Shown: piece after piece, positions 24,943 through 32,238 of the stretch | Numbering within the stretch: the stretch's first letter is position 1 | How the letters are laid out: every line of letters begins with the position of its first letter | DNA from: Zhihengliuella alba | Lineage (GTDB): Bacteria; Actinomycetota; Actinomycetes; Actinomycetales; Micrococcaceae | Reading direction: 5' to 3' | Assembly: GCF_039538765.1 (NCBI RefSeq) | Contig: NZ_BAABCJ010000005.1 | Coordinates: forward strand, 248,001-312,000 | DNA length: 64,000 nt | The notes under the pieces: generated by a model | Database searches by the model: none | The model's input: the letters and a program-made list of their open reading frames with translations, nothing else | Told to the model about the DNA's origin: nothing | Translations under genes and position numbers: made by a program

Positions 24943-25511
24943 CAGCCCGTGGCCGCGCTGTCGGACCCCAGGGGGTCCTCGCTACAGGCGCGCTGGGCGG
25001 GATCGTCGTAGTCCCACTCCCAATTGGCCATGTCCTCTGCAGTCATGGATTCCTCCACGACCCCGCTCGCTTGCAGACACCTCAGATATGCCTCATCCCA
25101 GGGAACGTTCTCCGGGTTGGCGAGTGGATCAAGGTAGAGGGCCTCGACATAGTTCAGAGTCTTCAAACTGCACGACTCCGCAATGGACTCGCCCTCCTGC
25201 TGGTTCGGGTGGCTGAAGGAGAACCCACCTTCCTGGTGAGTTTTCACGTCGAGGCCCGACGCGGCGGCGCACTCCCTGAAGCGCTGCTGCGCCTCGGCGT
25301 ACTCGGCGGGAGTGACCTCCCCGTCAGACAGGACTTCGCGCTGAAAATCAGAGGAGACGGAGTCCAGTGCCTGCTCGAACTCCTGAGCCCAAGGGCCCTC
25401 CAATTCCGAAGCAGCGGGGGGCGTGCACCCGACGAGGACCGGAGTGCAAGCCATGAGCGCAAGGAGAGTCGAGCGAGTAGCGATCACTGCGCATCGGTTT
25501 GCATCTGCCAT
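24942..25511 (-). CDS. Lipoprotein associated with an export operon
   Basis: 189 residues from the ATG at 25511. Signal peptide with lipobox LVGC (Cys about residue 29), then an acidic helical protein with several Cys (ECAAASG, ESCSLK, YLRCLQASG, RACSED) that may form disulfides. No known domain is recognised. It overlaps the preceding membrane-protein gene by 1 nt (TAATG) and the adaptor gene by 1 nt. It is therefore made in step with the exporter, and may assist substrate capture or immunity (inference). Confidence 0.75.
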   Translation of the reverse strand: MADANRCAVIATRSTLLALMACTPVLVGCTPPAASELEGPWAQEFEQALDSVSSDFQREVLSDGEVTPAEYAEAQQRFRECAAASGLDVKTHQEGGFSFSHPNQQEGESIAESCSLKTLNYVEALYLDPLANPENVPWDEAYLRCLQASGVVEESMTAEDMANWEWDYDDPAQRACSEDPLGSDSAATG

Positions 25512-26107
25512 TAATGGCCAGTTCTCACGCGCTGGTCGGAGCCCGCCTTGGTGCCGTCGGGAAAGGACGACATGCCCAGGGAGTCTCCTGTCCTTGTGCC
25601 CGCCCGGAAATATCTGGAGAGAAACGCCGCGAGGATCAGCGATAGGGGTGCGAGTATTCCCAGCTGAAGCGCCAGCACAGGCTCGTTGGATAACCAGAAT
25701 GCCGCCGAGGGGGCACCGACATTGAGGACGGCGGCAATCGCGAGAAGCGCTGATCTGAATAGGATCGCCCACAGGAGCAGAGATAGCCCGAAGAACGCGC
25801 TGTAGACAACGAAGCCGCCCGCCTCGAAGACTCCACACAGTGCGGCGATCAGCAGGCTCCCGAAGGCGCCGATTCGAGCCTTTTTAGAGCCGTTGATGTA
25901 GAGAAGCAGCAGTGCGGAGACGGCCACGGAAACGCCCATGAGTAGGGGCCACCAGCCGGTAAGTGAGAAGACGGTCGGGCGTATCGATTGAAACTCGATC
26001 AGCCAGATTGCGTAGGCGAGTAGAGCACCGATCGCGTGAATGAAGCCTACACGCGAAATTGTGTTCTGTTGGCTCATGGCTGACCCCGAGAGGACTGTCG
26101 CTCCCAT
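25511..26107 (-). CDS. Polytopic membrane protein of unknown function
   Basis: 198 residues; the start may instead be the ATG at 26077. About five or six hydrophobic helices, e.g. IHAIGALLAYAIWLI, WWPLLMGVSVAVSALLLL, AFFGLSLLLWAILF and LGILAPLSLILAAFL, and a polar C-terminal tail. No family is recognised. The 3' end overlaps the lipoprotein start (TAATG). Together with the similar small membrane protein upstream it belongs to the export operon; immunity or envelope functions are possible. Confidence 0.65.
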   Translation of the reverse strand: MGATVLSGSAMSQQNTISRVGFIHAIGALLAYAIWLIEFQSIRPTVFSLTGWWPLLMGVSVAVSALLLLYINGSKKARIGAFGSLLIAALCGVFEAGGFVVYSAFFGLSLLLWAILFRSALLAIAAVLNVGAPSAAFWLSNEPVLALQLGILAPLSLILAAFLSRYFRAGTRTGDSLGMSSFPDGTKAGSDQRVRTGH

Positions 26108-26152
26108 AATGACACCCTAGCTTATGTGGTTTAGATCGCTACCCCACACGGG

Positions 26153-26581
26153 TCATGAATTGTGGATACGACTAGCGGTTGCGTTTGAGCTCCGGCGCCG
26201 GAGGAGTACCCCTCCCAGGAGAGCCCCGAGGAGGACTGTCGGGAGAGGGGTCCGAGCCCCGTATCCGAGCAGATTGCCCGTGTCGAGGAGAACATTGCCG
26301 GCGACCGGCGAAACTTCGGTCGAGAGGCCGACAGTCATGAGGAGGAGCAAGGCCGCTGCGCAGGCAGCCGCTGCGGAGATGGCATGTCCGGCCAGGTAGA
26401 CGAGCGCTGCGACCAGACCCAATAGCAACATCGACGCCGCGACCCGCATCCAGATCAGAGGGGAGTCGGAGATCCAGAGGAACATCTGGTTCCCCAGCCA
26501 GAAAGCGATGACTCCCGAGACTAGGCCCACGGGAATCGCTGTGATCGACTTCGGGGAAGAGCTCACGCCGTTCGCTGTCAT
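26153..26581 (-). CDS. Small membrane protein, first gene of the export operon
   Basis: 142 residues from the ATG at 26581 (a GTG at 26593 is the alternative). Four hydrophobic helices: IPVGLVSGVIAFWLG, VAASMLLLGLVAALVYLAG, ISAAAACAAALLLLMTVGL and TVLLGALLGGVLL, ending in a basic RRRSS tail. The gap to the next gene is 45 nt. No family recognised. Base composition is lower in GC than the flanking housekeeping genes. Confidence 0.6.
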   Translation of the reverse strand: MTANGVSSSPKSITAIPVGLVSGVIAFWLGNQMFLWISDSPLIWMRVAASMLLLGLVAALVYLAGHAISAAAACAAALLLLMTVGLSTEVSPVAGNVLLDTGNLLGYGARTPLPTVLLGALLGGVLLRRRSSNATASRIHNS

Positions 26582-26593
26582 TGAACTCACCAC

Positions 26594-26899
26594 GACTCCC
26601 TGCTCTTCGACGTAGGCCGGTAGTGGCCCTGAGGCCCCTCGCTTGCTTTGGAGGCTACGCCCTTGACGCCCGGGCGACTAGCAGTGCCGTGCGAGCGTCC
26701 AAAAGAGTGCTTGCAGGACTTGGCTGTCAGCAGTTCAGAACCTGTATGCACAGGCGGTCGCCCCCGAATGAAAACTTGGGCGGAAGGTACTCAAGTCCGG
26801 GAATAGGAACCGCGCAGGAGCCGTTCGAATAATCGACTGCGCATGCACCGCGCAGGTCGCCCGAAACGAGAATCGTCGAAGATGACGGAGGTGGAAATC
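26594..26899. other. Intergenic region before hsp20
   Basis: About 300 bases, AT-richer than average. It holds the HAIR-like operator at 26775-26795. A plus-strand frame 26581-26832 is open, but it has atypical composition and overlaps the divergent gene start, so it is not called. The rest shows nothing recognisable and may be remnant sequence. Confidence 0.5.
26775..26795 (+). promoter_or_regulatory. HAIR-like operator (HspR site) upstream of hsp20
   Basis: CTTGGGC-N7-ACTCAAG matches the HspR inverted repeat CTTGAGT-N7-ACTCAAG at 12 of 14 positions with the exact spacing. It lies 104 nt upstream of the hsp20 start. Confidence 0.6.
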
Positions 26900-27355
26900 A
26901 TGGCACTGCCCGTACTGCGATCCAACAGCACGCCGGAGCGCTGGGATCCGTTCCGTGAGATCGAGGACCTCTACACCCAGATGGGTCACTGGATGGACTC
27001 GACCTTCGGCCGTTCGGACCAGTCGACGGCCGGCTGGGCCCCGCTGGCGGACGTCAGCGAGACCGACGACGCCTACCTGGTCGAGGTCGAGCTCCCCGGA
27101 GTGAAGCGCGAGGACGTCTCGATCGAGCTGTCCGGCCAGGATCTGGTGGTCGCCGGGGAGTTGAAGGAGCAGGAGCGTGAGGGGACGCTCCGGCACCGCA
27201 CGCGCCGCACCGGCCGCTTCAGCTACCGGGTCCGTCTGGCCGAGGCCGTCGACGCCGACGCAGTGAGCGCCACGCTGAACGACGGCGTGCTGCGGATCCG
27301 CGTGCCGAAGAGCGAGGCGGTCAAGCCGCGCCGCATCGCGATCACGGAGGGATAG
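26900..27355 (+). CDS. Hsp20/alpha-crystallin small heat-shock protein
   Basis: 151 residues. The ATG at 26900 follows GGAGGTGG; upstream in-frame starts at 26843 and 26882 lack one. The alpha-crystallin domain spans about residues 45-140, with VELPGVKREDVSIELSGQDL, RSTRRTGRF-like RRTGRFSYRVRL and LNDGVLRIRVPK (the A-x-x-x-n-G-v-L motif). The N-terminus ERWDPFREIEDL is typical of actinobacterial Hsp18-type proteins. It is an ATP-independent holdase that binds unfolding proteins. Heat induction via HspR is suggested by the upstream HAIR-like repeat. Confidence 0.95.
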   Translation: MALPVLRSNSTPERWDPFREIEDLYTQMGHWMDSTFGRSDQSTAGWAPLADVSETDDAYLVEVELPGVKREDVSIELSGQDLVVAGELKEQEREGTLRHRTRRTGRFSYRVRLAEAVDADAVSATLNDGVLRIRVPKSEAVKPRRIAITEG

Positions 27356-27367
27356 GGCAATTTCCCT

Positions 27368-27405
27368 GGAGGCCCCGGCTCGCGATTCCGCGGGCCGAGG
27401 CCTCC
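27368..27405 (+). terminator. Hairpin terminator after hsp20
   Basis: 17-bp stem with two G-T pairs and a 4-nt ATTC loop, left arm starting GGAGGCCCCGG and right arm ending GAGGCCTCC. No T-tract. Confidence 0.65.
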
Positions 27406-27453
27406 CGTGCTGTCGTGTGACGCCGGACGGGCGGCCTCGCGCTCGGAACCCGC

Positions 27454-28296
27454 CTAGGCCCGACCTGATGGCGGCCGCAGCTGTTTCAGTAGCCATTGAG
27501 CTGACTCCAGAGTCGGCCATGGCAGCCGGAATGACTCGGTCGATTCAAGAAGGATCATCGCGTGGCGAATAATCTCACCTGCTGCGCTGCCTGCGGGGAG
27601 ATGAGGCTCGCCACGATGATCGCGTGGAATCAGCCCGACCAGGTTCATTGAGGAGTCAACAAGCCGATCGACTTCGTCTTTCCACGGTCCGTCCGCAAGT
27701 TCGACCACGTGAATGTCGAAGTGCTTGAGGCGGTCAGCTAGCTCACCCCTCCATCGGCGCAGGAGTCGGTGACGCAATCCAGGGTCGAACTCCCTGACTC
27801 GCAGGAAACTCGTCGATCGTCCGCCGAACTCCTCGCTCAGGCGAGCCGCCGCCGTCAGTGCAGATGTGTATTCGTCGCGATGAAACTGAATGACGTCGCA
27901 CACGGGTGTGGCAGGAGCGTCCGGCCAATCACTTTCCCAACGCAGTTTCTCCCAGCACACGGATTCATCGGTGACGATGAGAGTTGCCAGCAAGGACCCT
28001 TCGGCTGCCTCACCACAAGGGCATAACAACAGGGGGACGTCGCGGCGCCGGACGAAGTCCTCTGGGTACTGTGCCTGTCCCAGCAGAACCTCTAACGCCT
28101 CGGCCGGCGTAAGGGTGTCGAACGGGGTTACTCGCGTCGGTATCACCTCGTCAGCGCCAGCGAGGTCGATGAGCCTAACACCGTCGACGGAGATCTCGAT
28201 TCGTTGCGTGACGTACGTAGAGGCCCAGCCGTCCTCCAGGCCGAGAGGAAGTGGGGCATCGTTCCAAGGGACAAGGCTGACGTCGATCCGAGCCAT
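27454..28296 (-). CDS. Actinobacterial protein of unknown function with CPCG motif
   Basis: 280 residues from the ATG at 28296 (AGGCAGGGG upstream). Central segment LLLCPCGEAAEG (about residues 85-96), then ESVCWEKLRWESDW and FHRDEYTSAL (about residue 140). The pattern C-x-CG...W...F-R-x-EY-x-x-AL recalls a widespread uncharacterised actinobacterial family. It is soluble, without a signal peptide. A damaged relative lies at 29759-30340 on the other side of rlmN; that one ends soon after the corresponding position, whereas this protein has an extra C-terminal part of about 120 residues. Lower GC than neighbours suggests accessory DNA. Confidence 0.7.
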   Translation of the reverse strand: MARIDVSLVPWNDAPLPLGLEDGWASTYVTQRIEISVDGVRLIDLAGADEVIPTRVTPFDTLTPAEALEVLLGQAQYPEDFVRRRDVPLLLCPCGEAAEGSLLATLIVTDESVCWEKLRWESDWPDAPATPVCDVIQFHRDEYTSALTAAARLSEEFGGRSTSFLRVREFDPGLRHRLLRRWRGELADRLKHFDIHVVELADGPWKDEVDRLVDSSMNLVGLIPRDHRGEPHLPAGSAAGEIIRHAMILLESTESFRLPWPTLESAQWLLKQLRPPSGRA

Positions 28297-28472
28297 GGTT
28301 GCCCCTGCCTTCCCGAGCCAGTTCATCCCTGGCATAGATTCCACCCTGGAGGTCGGAGATTTCTATTGTGCGGCGTGGTCAAGCCGGATCGTCCGCACCC
28401 CTGCCGCGGCGCGCCGTCACGCGAGCGTCAGGATGTCGGGGAGAACACGTGTGATGTGCTAAGGATGCGTGG

Positions 28473-28478
28473 GACAAT
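28473..28478 (+). promoter_or_regulatory. Candidate -10 box GACAAT, possible leaderless rlmN
   Basis: GACAAT ends 7 nt before the ATG at 28486; TGTGAT 17 nt upstream (28450-28455) could be the -35. Confidence 0.35.
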
Positions 28479-28485
28479 GGGAAGG

Positions 28486-29709
28486 ATGACTTCTCAAACC
28501 CCCTCCACGGCCGGACCCAACCGCGCCCGTCCGCAGGTCCGCCCCACCCCCGAGGGGTGGAAGCAGCCGATGGGCCCCGATGGGCGCCCGCAGCTGCAGT
28601 TCGCCCAGAAGCCGCGCGTCTCCCAGCCGCCCGTGCACCTGGCGGACCTGACGCTGGCCGAGCGGCAGGAGAAGCTCAAGGGGATGGGCCTGCAGGGCTT
28701 CCGCGCCAAGCAGCTCTCCGTGCACTACTTCCAGCACTTCACCACGGATCCGGCGAAGATGACGGATTTGCCGGCCGCGCAGCGCGAGGAGCTGGCGGAG
28801 GCCATGTTCCCGACCCTCCTGACTGAGGTGAAGCGCCTGGTCACGGACAACGGCGACACCATCAAGTTCCTCTGGCGCCTGTTCGACGGCTCGCTGGTCG
28901 AGTCCGTGCTCATGCGCTATCCGGGCCGCGTGACGCTGTGCGTGTCCAGTCAGTGCGGCTGCGGCATGAACTGCCCGTTCTGCGCCACGGGCCAGAACGG
29001 CCTCACCCGCAACATGTCCGCCGCGGAGATCCTGGACCAGATCGTCCAGGCCAACCGCGTCATCGCGGAGGGCGGGCTCAAGGGCAGCGGCCGCGAGGGC
29101 GTGCACGACGCCGAGCGCGTCACCAACATCGTCTTCATGGGCATGGGCGAGCCCCTGGCGAACTACAAGCGCGTCATGAACGCCGTGCACCGCATGATCG
29201 ACGAGGCGCCAGAGGGCCTGGGCATGAGTGCCCGCGGCATCACCGTCTCCACGGTCGGCCTGGTGCCGGCGATCAACAAGCTCGCCGAGGAGGACATCCC
29301 GATCACGTTCGCGCTGTCCCTGCACGCGCCGGACGACGAGCTGCGCGATGATCTGATCCCGGTCAACTCCCGCTGGAAGGCGGATGAGGCGATCGACGCC
29401 GCCTACAACTACTACCGGAAGACCGGGCGCCGCGTCTCCATCGAGTACGCGCTGATCAAGGACATGAACGACCACCCTTGGCGCGCCGGCCTGCTGGCGA
29501 AGAAGCTCAACGCGCGCGGCCGCGGCTGGGTGCACGTGAACCCCATCCCGCTTAACCCGACGCCCGGGTCTATCTGGACGTCGTCGGAGCCGGAGGTCAT
29601 GCAGGAGTTCCTGGACATCCTGAACGACGCCGGGGTGCCCACCACCCTGCGCGATACCCGCGGCAAGGAGATCGACGGAGCCTGCGGCCAGCTCGCCGCC
29701 GCCGAGTAG
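28486..29709 (+). CDS. rlmN: 23S rRNA (adenine-2503-C2)-methyltransferase RlmN
   Basis: 407 residues. A radical-SAM enzyme that methylates A2503 of 23S rRNA (and A37 of some tRNAs). The iron-sulfur motif CGMNCPFC (CxxxCxxC, about residue 160) and the SAM-binding GMGEPLANY are present, and the essential C-terminal Cys lies in DTRGKEIDGACGQ. GLQGFRAKQL in the N-terminal domain is also typical. The N-terminus is longer than in E. coli by about 30 residues, which is normal in actinobacteria. Starts at 28465 and 28477 are alternatives; 28486 is preferred because a -10 box lies 7 nt upstream. Confidence 0.95.
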   Translation: MTSQTPSTAGPNRARPQVRPTPEGWKQPMGPDGRPQLQFAQKPRVSQPPVHLADLTLAERQEKLKGMGLQGFRAKQLSVHYFQHFTTDPAKMTDLPAAQREELAEAMFPTLLTEVKRLVTDNGDTIKFLWRLFDGSLVESVLMRYPGRVTLCVSSQCGCGMNCPFCATGQNGLTRNMSAAEILDQIVQANRVIAEGGLKGSGREGVHDAERVTNIVFMGMGEPLANYKRVMNAVHRMIDEAPEGLGMSARGITVSTVGLVPAINKLAEEDIPITFALSLHAPDDELRDDLIPVNSRWKADEAIDAAYNYYRKTGRRVSIEYALIKDMNDHPWRAGLLAKKLNARGRGWVHVNPIPLNPTPGSIWTSSEPEVMQEFLDILNDAGVPTTLRDTRGKEIDGACGQLAAAE

Positions 29710-29758
29710 TAGACGCCGCGCGGCAGCCGTTGTGGGAGTTGCCGGGCGCACTCGGCGG

Positions 29759-30340
29759 CTATTCGTCGATAGCGCGGTGCCGTCCTCGCCACTTCGCCCA
29801 GAGGCCCGCCCGGTTCCCGAGCTCCTCCGACAGTCGGGCCAGCCGGGTCTGCTCGGCGCGGTGCTCGTCCTGCAACTGTCGAAGTAGCTCGCGGAGGGCG
29901 GTGGTGTACTCGTTGCGGTCGAACGTATACGGGCCCAACGCTTCGATGATGTCGTCTGGAGCCAAGGTCCACCCTTGGATCCTGCCCCCTTCGGGGCCCG
30001 GATCATGGGCAAAGTCGTGCCACACGACACAGTCAGCGTGAAAGTCGATGGCAACACTGGACCCGCCACAGTCTTCGTCGCCACAGGCAGGGCAGAAGTA
30101 GAGCCACACTCGATCCGGAATGAATTCCCCCGGCAATTCCCCCAGTAGCTGACGAGTCTGGTCCTCGCCTCAGGTCAGGGCATGCTGAACGCTCAACAGG
30201 GTTACGTCGGCGCCAGTCGCATCATCGGGACCGTAGATTTGCCCGCGAAGTCTGACGCCGTCGATCACGAAGTCGTAGGAGCCGCTGTCGTCGAGTTGCA
30301 GCGCGAAGCGGTTCACTTGCTTCGACGGCCGGTCATCCAT
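29759..30340 (-). pseudogene. Broken relative of the 27454-28296 gene (in-frame TGA)
   Basis: From the ATG at 30340 (GAAGGAATGCC upstream) the frame encodes MDDRPSKQ...DFVIDGVRL...SVQHALT, meets TGA at 30170-30172, then continues in the same frame. After the stop it reads GEDQTRQLLGELPGEFIPDR, FCPACGDEDCGG, VVWHDF and FDRNEYTTAL, ending at 29759. Both parts align with consecutive segments of the intact gene at 27454-28296 (ISVDGVRL; LTPAEALEVLLG; LLLCPCGE; FHRDEYTSAL). A single nonsense change, for example CGA to TGA, explains the break. Programmed read-through is not excluded. The last part ends in helical, Arg-rich sequence. Confidence 0.7.
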
Positions 30341-30555
30341 GGCATTCCTTCGATGGTGCCGTCCGTGCCGTACATCCGTCCGATCCTGGCCAGCGGAGTG
30401 GTGGGCGGCGCCAATCGATTTCGAGGGAGGACGGATTCTCGAGGAGCTCGGGAATGGGGTTGGCTGAGTAGCTCGACTCGGCACCGGCGCCGGCGACGCC
30501 CCCTGCGTTTGGCCTACCACATGGTCCGCCTTAGGTCGTGGTTTATCACGACGTC
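30341..30555. other. Intergenic region between azlD and the broken gene
   Basis: 215 bases containing the azlD-distal hairpin at 30535-30552. No other feature is recognised. Confidence 0.4.
30535..30552 (-). terminator. Small hairpin after azlD
   Basis: GTCGTG/CACGAC stem with a 6-nt loop, 3 nt after the azlD stop codon. The stem is short, so termination is uncertain. Confidence 0.35.
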
Positions 30556-30885
30556 TCAGTGGGGCAACAACGATGAGATCAGCACGTGGACCGCGGTACC
30601 GCCGAGCACGCTCAACGTCGCGTTGCGCCTCCAGAGGTGGAGTCCGGTGGTGGCGATCAGCCCCGCTGTCACCGCGACTGTGGTGCTGGTGAGAGCGATA
30701 GGGGTCTCGCGCACTGTGTAGAGGACAAGGATCGCGATGACGCCCGGGGGCATGTAGTCGTTCAAATATGGGAGCAATGCGCTGCGGCGCATGGGGCCCA
30801 GGAAGGCGAACGGCAGTGCCCGCAGGGCCCAGGTGATGCCGGAACTGATCAGGATCGCGGCGAGAATGTAGGGGGTTTCAGGCAT
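30556..30885 (-). CDS. azlD: AzlD, branched-chain amino-acid exporter small subunit
   Basis: 109 residues from the ATG at 30885, overlapping the azlC end by 8 nt. Three or four helices; the segment ALRALPFAFLGPMRR (about residues 18-32) followed by LPYLNDYMPPGVIAILVLY is the AzlD signature. With AzlC it forms a branched-chain amino-acid exporter. Longer upstream frames in the same phase are inside azlC and are not used. Confidence 0.92.
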   Translation of the reverse strand: MPETPYILAAILISSGITWALRALPFAFLGPMRRSALLPYLNDYMPPGVIAILVLYTVRETPIALTSTTVAVTAGLIATTGLHLWRRNATLSVLGGTAVHVLISSLLPH

Positions 30886-31609
30886 CTGGCTGGGCTTTCC
30901 GGATGAAGTAGTAGTGGGCCAGCAGGAGGGCAACGTACAGGAGCATCCCGCCGACGAGCATCGCATCGCCCAGGAGGGAGCCGGCGGCGACCGCACATCC
31001 GAGAGCGACGAGTGGGAAACCGACGGTCCGGCGGGCGCGGCACATGTCGATGCACAGCACGAGGAAGAATGCCGTGAGCGCGAAGTCCAGGCCCACAACG
31101 CTGCTGGGGATCAACGTCCCGCCCAGGGCTCCGGCCGTTACGCTCCCAGCCCAGGCCACCTGGAAGCTGGCCTGAACGGCCAGAATGCGGCGACGAGACC
31201 AGCTCTGCGCCCCGGGAGACGCGGTCAGCGCCCACGCCGAATCCGTCAGCGTGAACGTGCTGTAGAGCTTCGCGCCGACCCCATGGACTCTGTGCATGGG
31301 AAACGTCAGAGCGTAGAACACGTGCCGGAAGTTCACGAGGACCGCGGTGAGCGCGACGGTCGTCAGCGGCGCTACCGCCAGGACCAGGCCGAGCAGGATG
31401 AATTCCAGCGAGCCCGCGAAGATGACTGTCGAGAACACCGGCGCCCACCACCACGCCAGCGGGGACTGTGCGACGGCGACGCCGAACGCCACGCCCATCG
31501 GCATGAGCCCGAGGACGGCGGGGAGGCAGAGGCGGATCGCGGAAGTGACCTCCCCGCGCGGCGCGGGTGGCCGTCCAGCTAATTTGGGTGGCGAACATTC
31601 GGGGCGCAT
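30878..31609 (-). CDS. azlC: AzlC, branched-chain amino-acid exporter large subunit
   Basis: 243 residues from the ATG at 31609. Family features: LGLMPMGVAFGVAVAQ near the N-terminus, STVIFAGSLEFILLGLVLA, LVNFRHVFYALTFP, LTDSAWAL and GLDFALTAFFLVLC. Members export leucine, isoleucine and valine (and 4-azaleucine in Bacillus) together with AzlD. The gene is divergent from an Lrp-family regulator with a palindrome between them, the same arrangement as azlB with azlCD in Bacillus subtilis. Confidence 0.93.
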   Translation of the reverse strand: MRPECSPPKLAGRPPAPRGEVTSAIRLCLPAVLGLMPMGVAFGVAVAQSPLAWWWAPVFSTVIFAGSLEFILLGLVLAVAPLTTVALTAVLVNFRHVFYALTFPMHRVHGVGAKLYSTFTLTDSAWALTASPGAQSWSRRRILAVQASFQVAWAGSVTAGALGGTLIPSSVVGLDFALTAFFLVLCIDMCRARRTVGFPLVALGCAVAAGSLLGDAMLVGGMLLYVALLLAHYYFIRKAQPDA

Positions 31610-31626
31610 AGGACAATGATATGAAA

Positions 31627-31641
31627 ATATTCGCGGAATAT
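31627..31641 (+). promoter_or_regulatory. Palindrome ATATTC-GCG-GAATAT, probable Lrp/AzlB operator
   Basis: A perfect 15-bp inverted repeat in the 62-nt gap between azlC and the divergent Lrp-type gene, in the most AT-rich part of the gap. Position and symmetry fit autoregulation and control of azlCD. Confidence 0.6.
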
Positions 31642-31671
31642 GATTGCCAGATACTGCTGAGGCGGGACCTA

Positions 31672-32130
31672 ATGAACAACAAACGCGCACTGGATGAGCT
31701 TGATCGAGAAATTTTATTCCAATTGAGTCAAGACGGCCGGTTGACCAACCTGGAGCTCGCCCGACGGGTGGGGCTCACGCCTGCGCCCTGCTTGCGGCGG
31801 GTCCAGCGGCTCGAAGCTGAGGGAGTGATCGCCGGTTATCGGGCGGTCATCGACCCGAAGGCCGTCGGTCGCGGCTTCAGCGTGGTCATGAACGTCGAGA
31901 TCACCATGACGGACCGGCAGACGGTGGAGGACTTCGAAACGGCCGTCGCAGCGCTCGAGGAAGTGACAGAGGTACGACGCGTCTACGGAGTCCCGGACTA
32001 CATCATCCGTGTCGATGTCGCCGACGGCAACGAGTACGAACGTTTCCAGACCGAGAAGATGACGAAACTCCCTGGAGTGCGCCACATTGACTCACGGCTC
32101 ACGATGAAACTCATTAAGAGCGCCGTCTAG
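31672..32130 (+). CDS. Lrp/AsnC-family regulator (AzlB-like)
   Basis: 152 residues from the ATG at 31672; an earlier ATG at 31621 would run through the operator. N-terminal HTH: LDELDREILFQLSQDGRLTN then LARRVGLTPAPCLRRVQRLE (residues about 5-50). C-terminal RAM effector domain from about residue 70: VNVEITMTDRQTVEDFE-like segment, GVPDYIIRVDVADGNEYERF. It should bind a branched-chain amino acid or leucine and control the divergent azlCD genes. Confidence 0.9.
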   Translation: MNNKRALDELDREILFQLSQDGRLTNLELARRVGLTPAPCLRRVQRLEAEGVIAGYRAVIDPKAVGRGFSVVMNVEITMTDRQTVEDFETAVAALEEVTEVRRVYGVPDYIIRVDVADGNEYERFQTEKMTKLPGVRHIDSRLTMKLIKSAV

Positions 32131-32176
32131 CCGCCGATTCGGCCCAGCGCGGCCGTGCCGCGTCGCCGGCGCCATG

Positions 32177-32219
32177 AAAAAGGCCGGGCGTGCACCTCGT
32201 CCTGAGGTGCACGCCCGGC
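32177..32219 (-). terminator. Strong intrinsic terminator between convergent genes
   Basis: A perfect 16-bp stem (GCCGGGCGTGCACCTC at 32183-32198 with its complement at 32204-32219) and a GTCCT loop. On the minus strand it is followed by TTTTT (32181-32177), so it terminates the TIM-barrel gene ending at 32239. It may also stop the Lrp transcript. Confidence 0.85.
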
Positions 32220-32238
32220 GTTCGGCGTTTCGGTGGTC

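Noticed and set aside
26581..26832. 83-codon plus-strand frame before hsp20
   Set aside because: Its start overlaps the divergent membrane-protein gene, it lacks a ribosome-binding site, and the translation has no recognisable features. It also contains the HAIR-like operator.
30170..30172. TGA as a selenocysteine codon
   Set aside because: The aligned intact relative has no Cys at this position, and no selenocysteine insertion structure is apparent nearby. A nonsense mutation is simpler.
30886..31098. N-terminal extension of azlD
   Set aside because: The extension runs inside azlC and has Ser/Cys-rich shadow composition. The ATG at 30885 gives the normal AzlD length.
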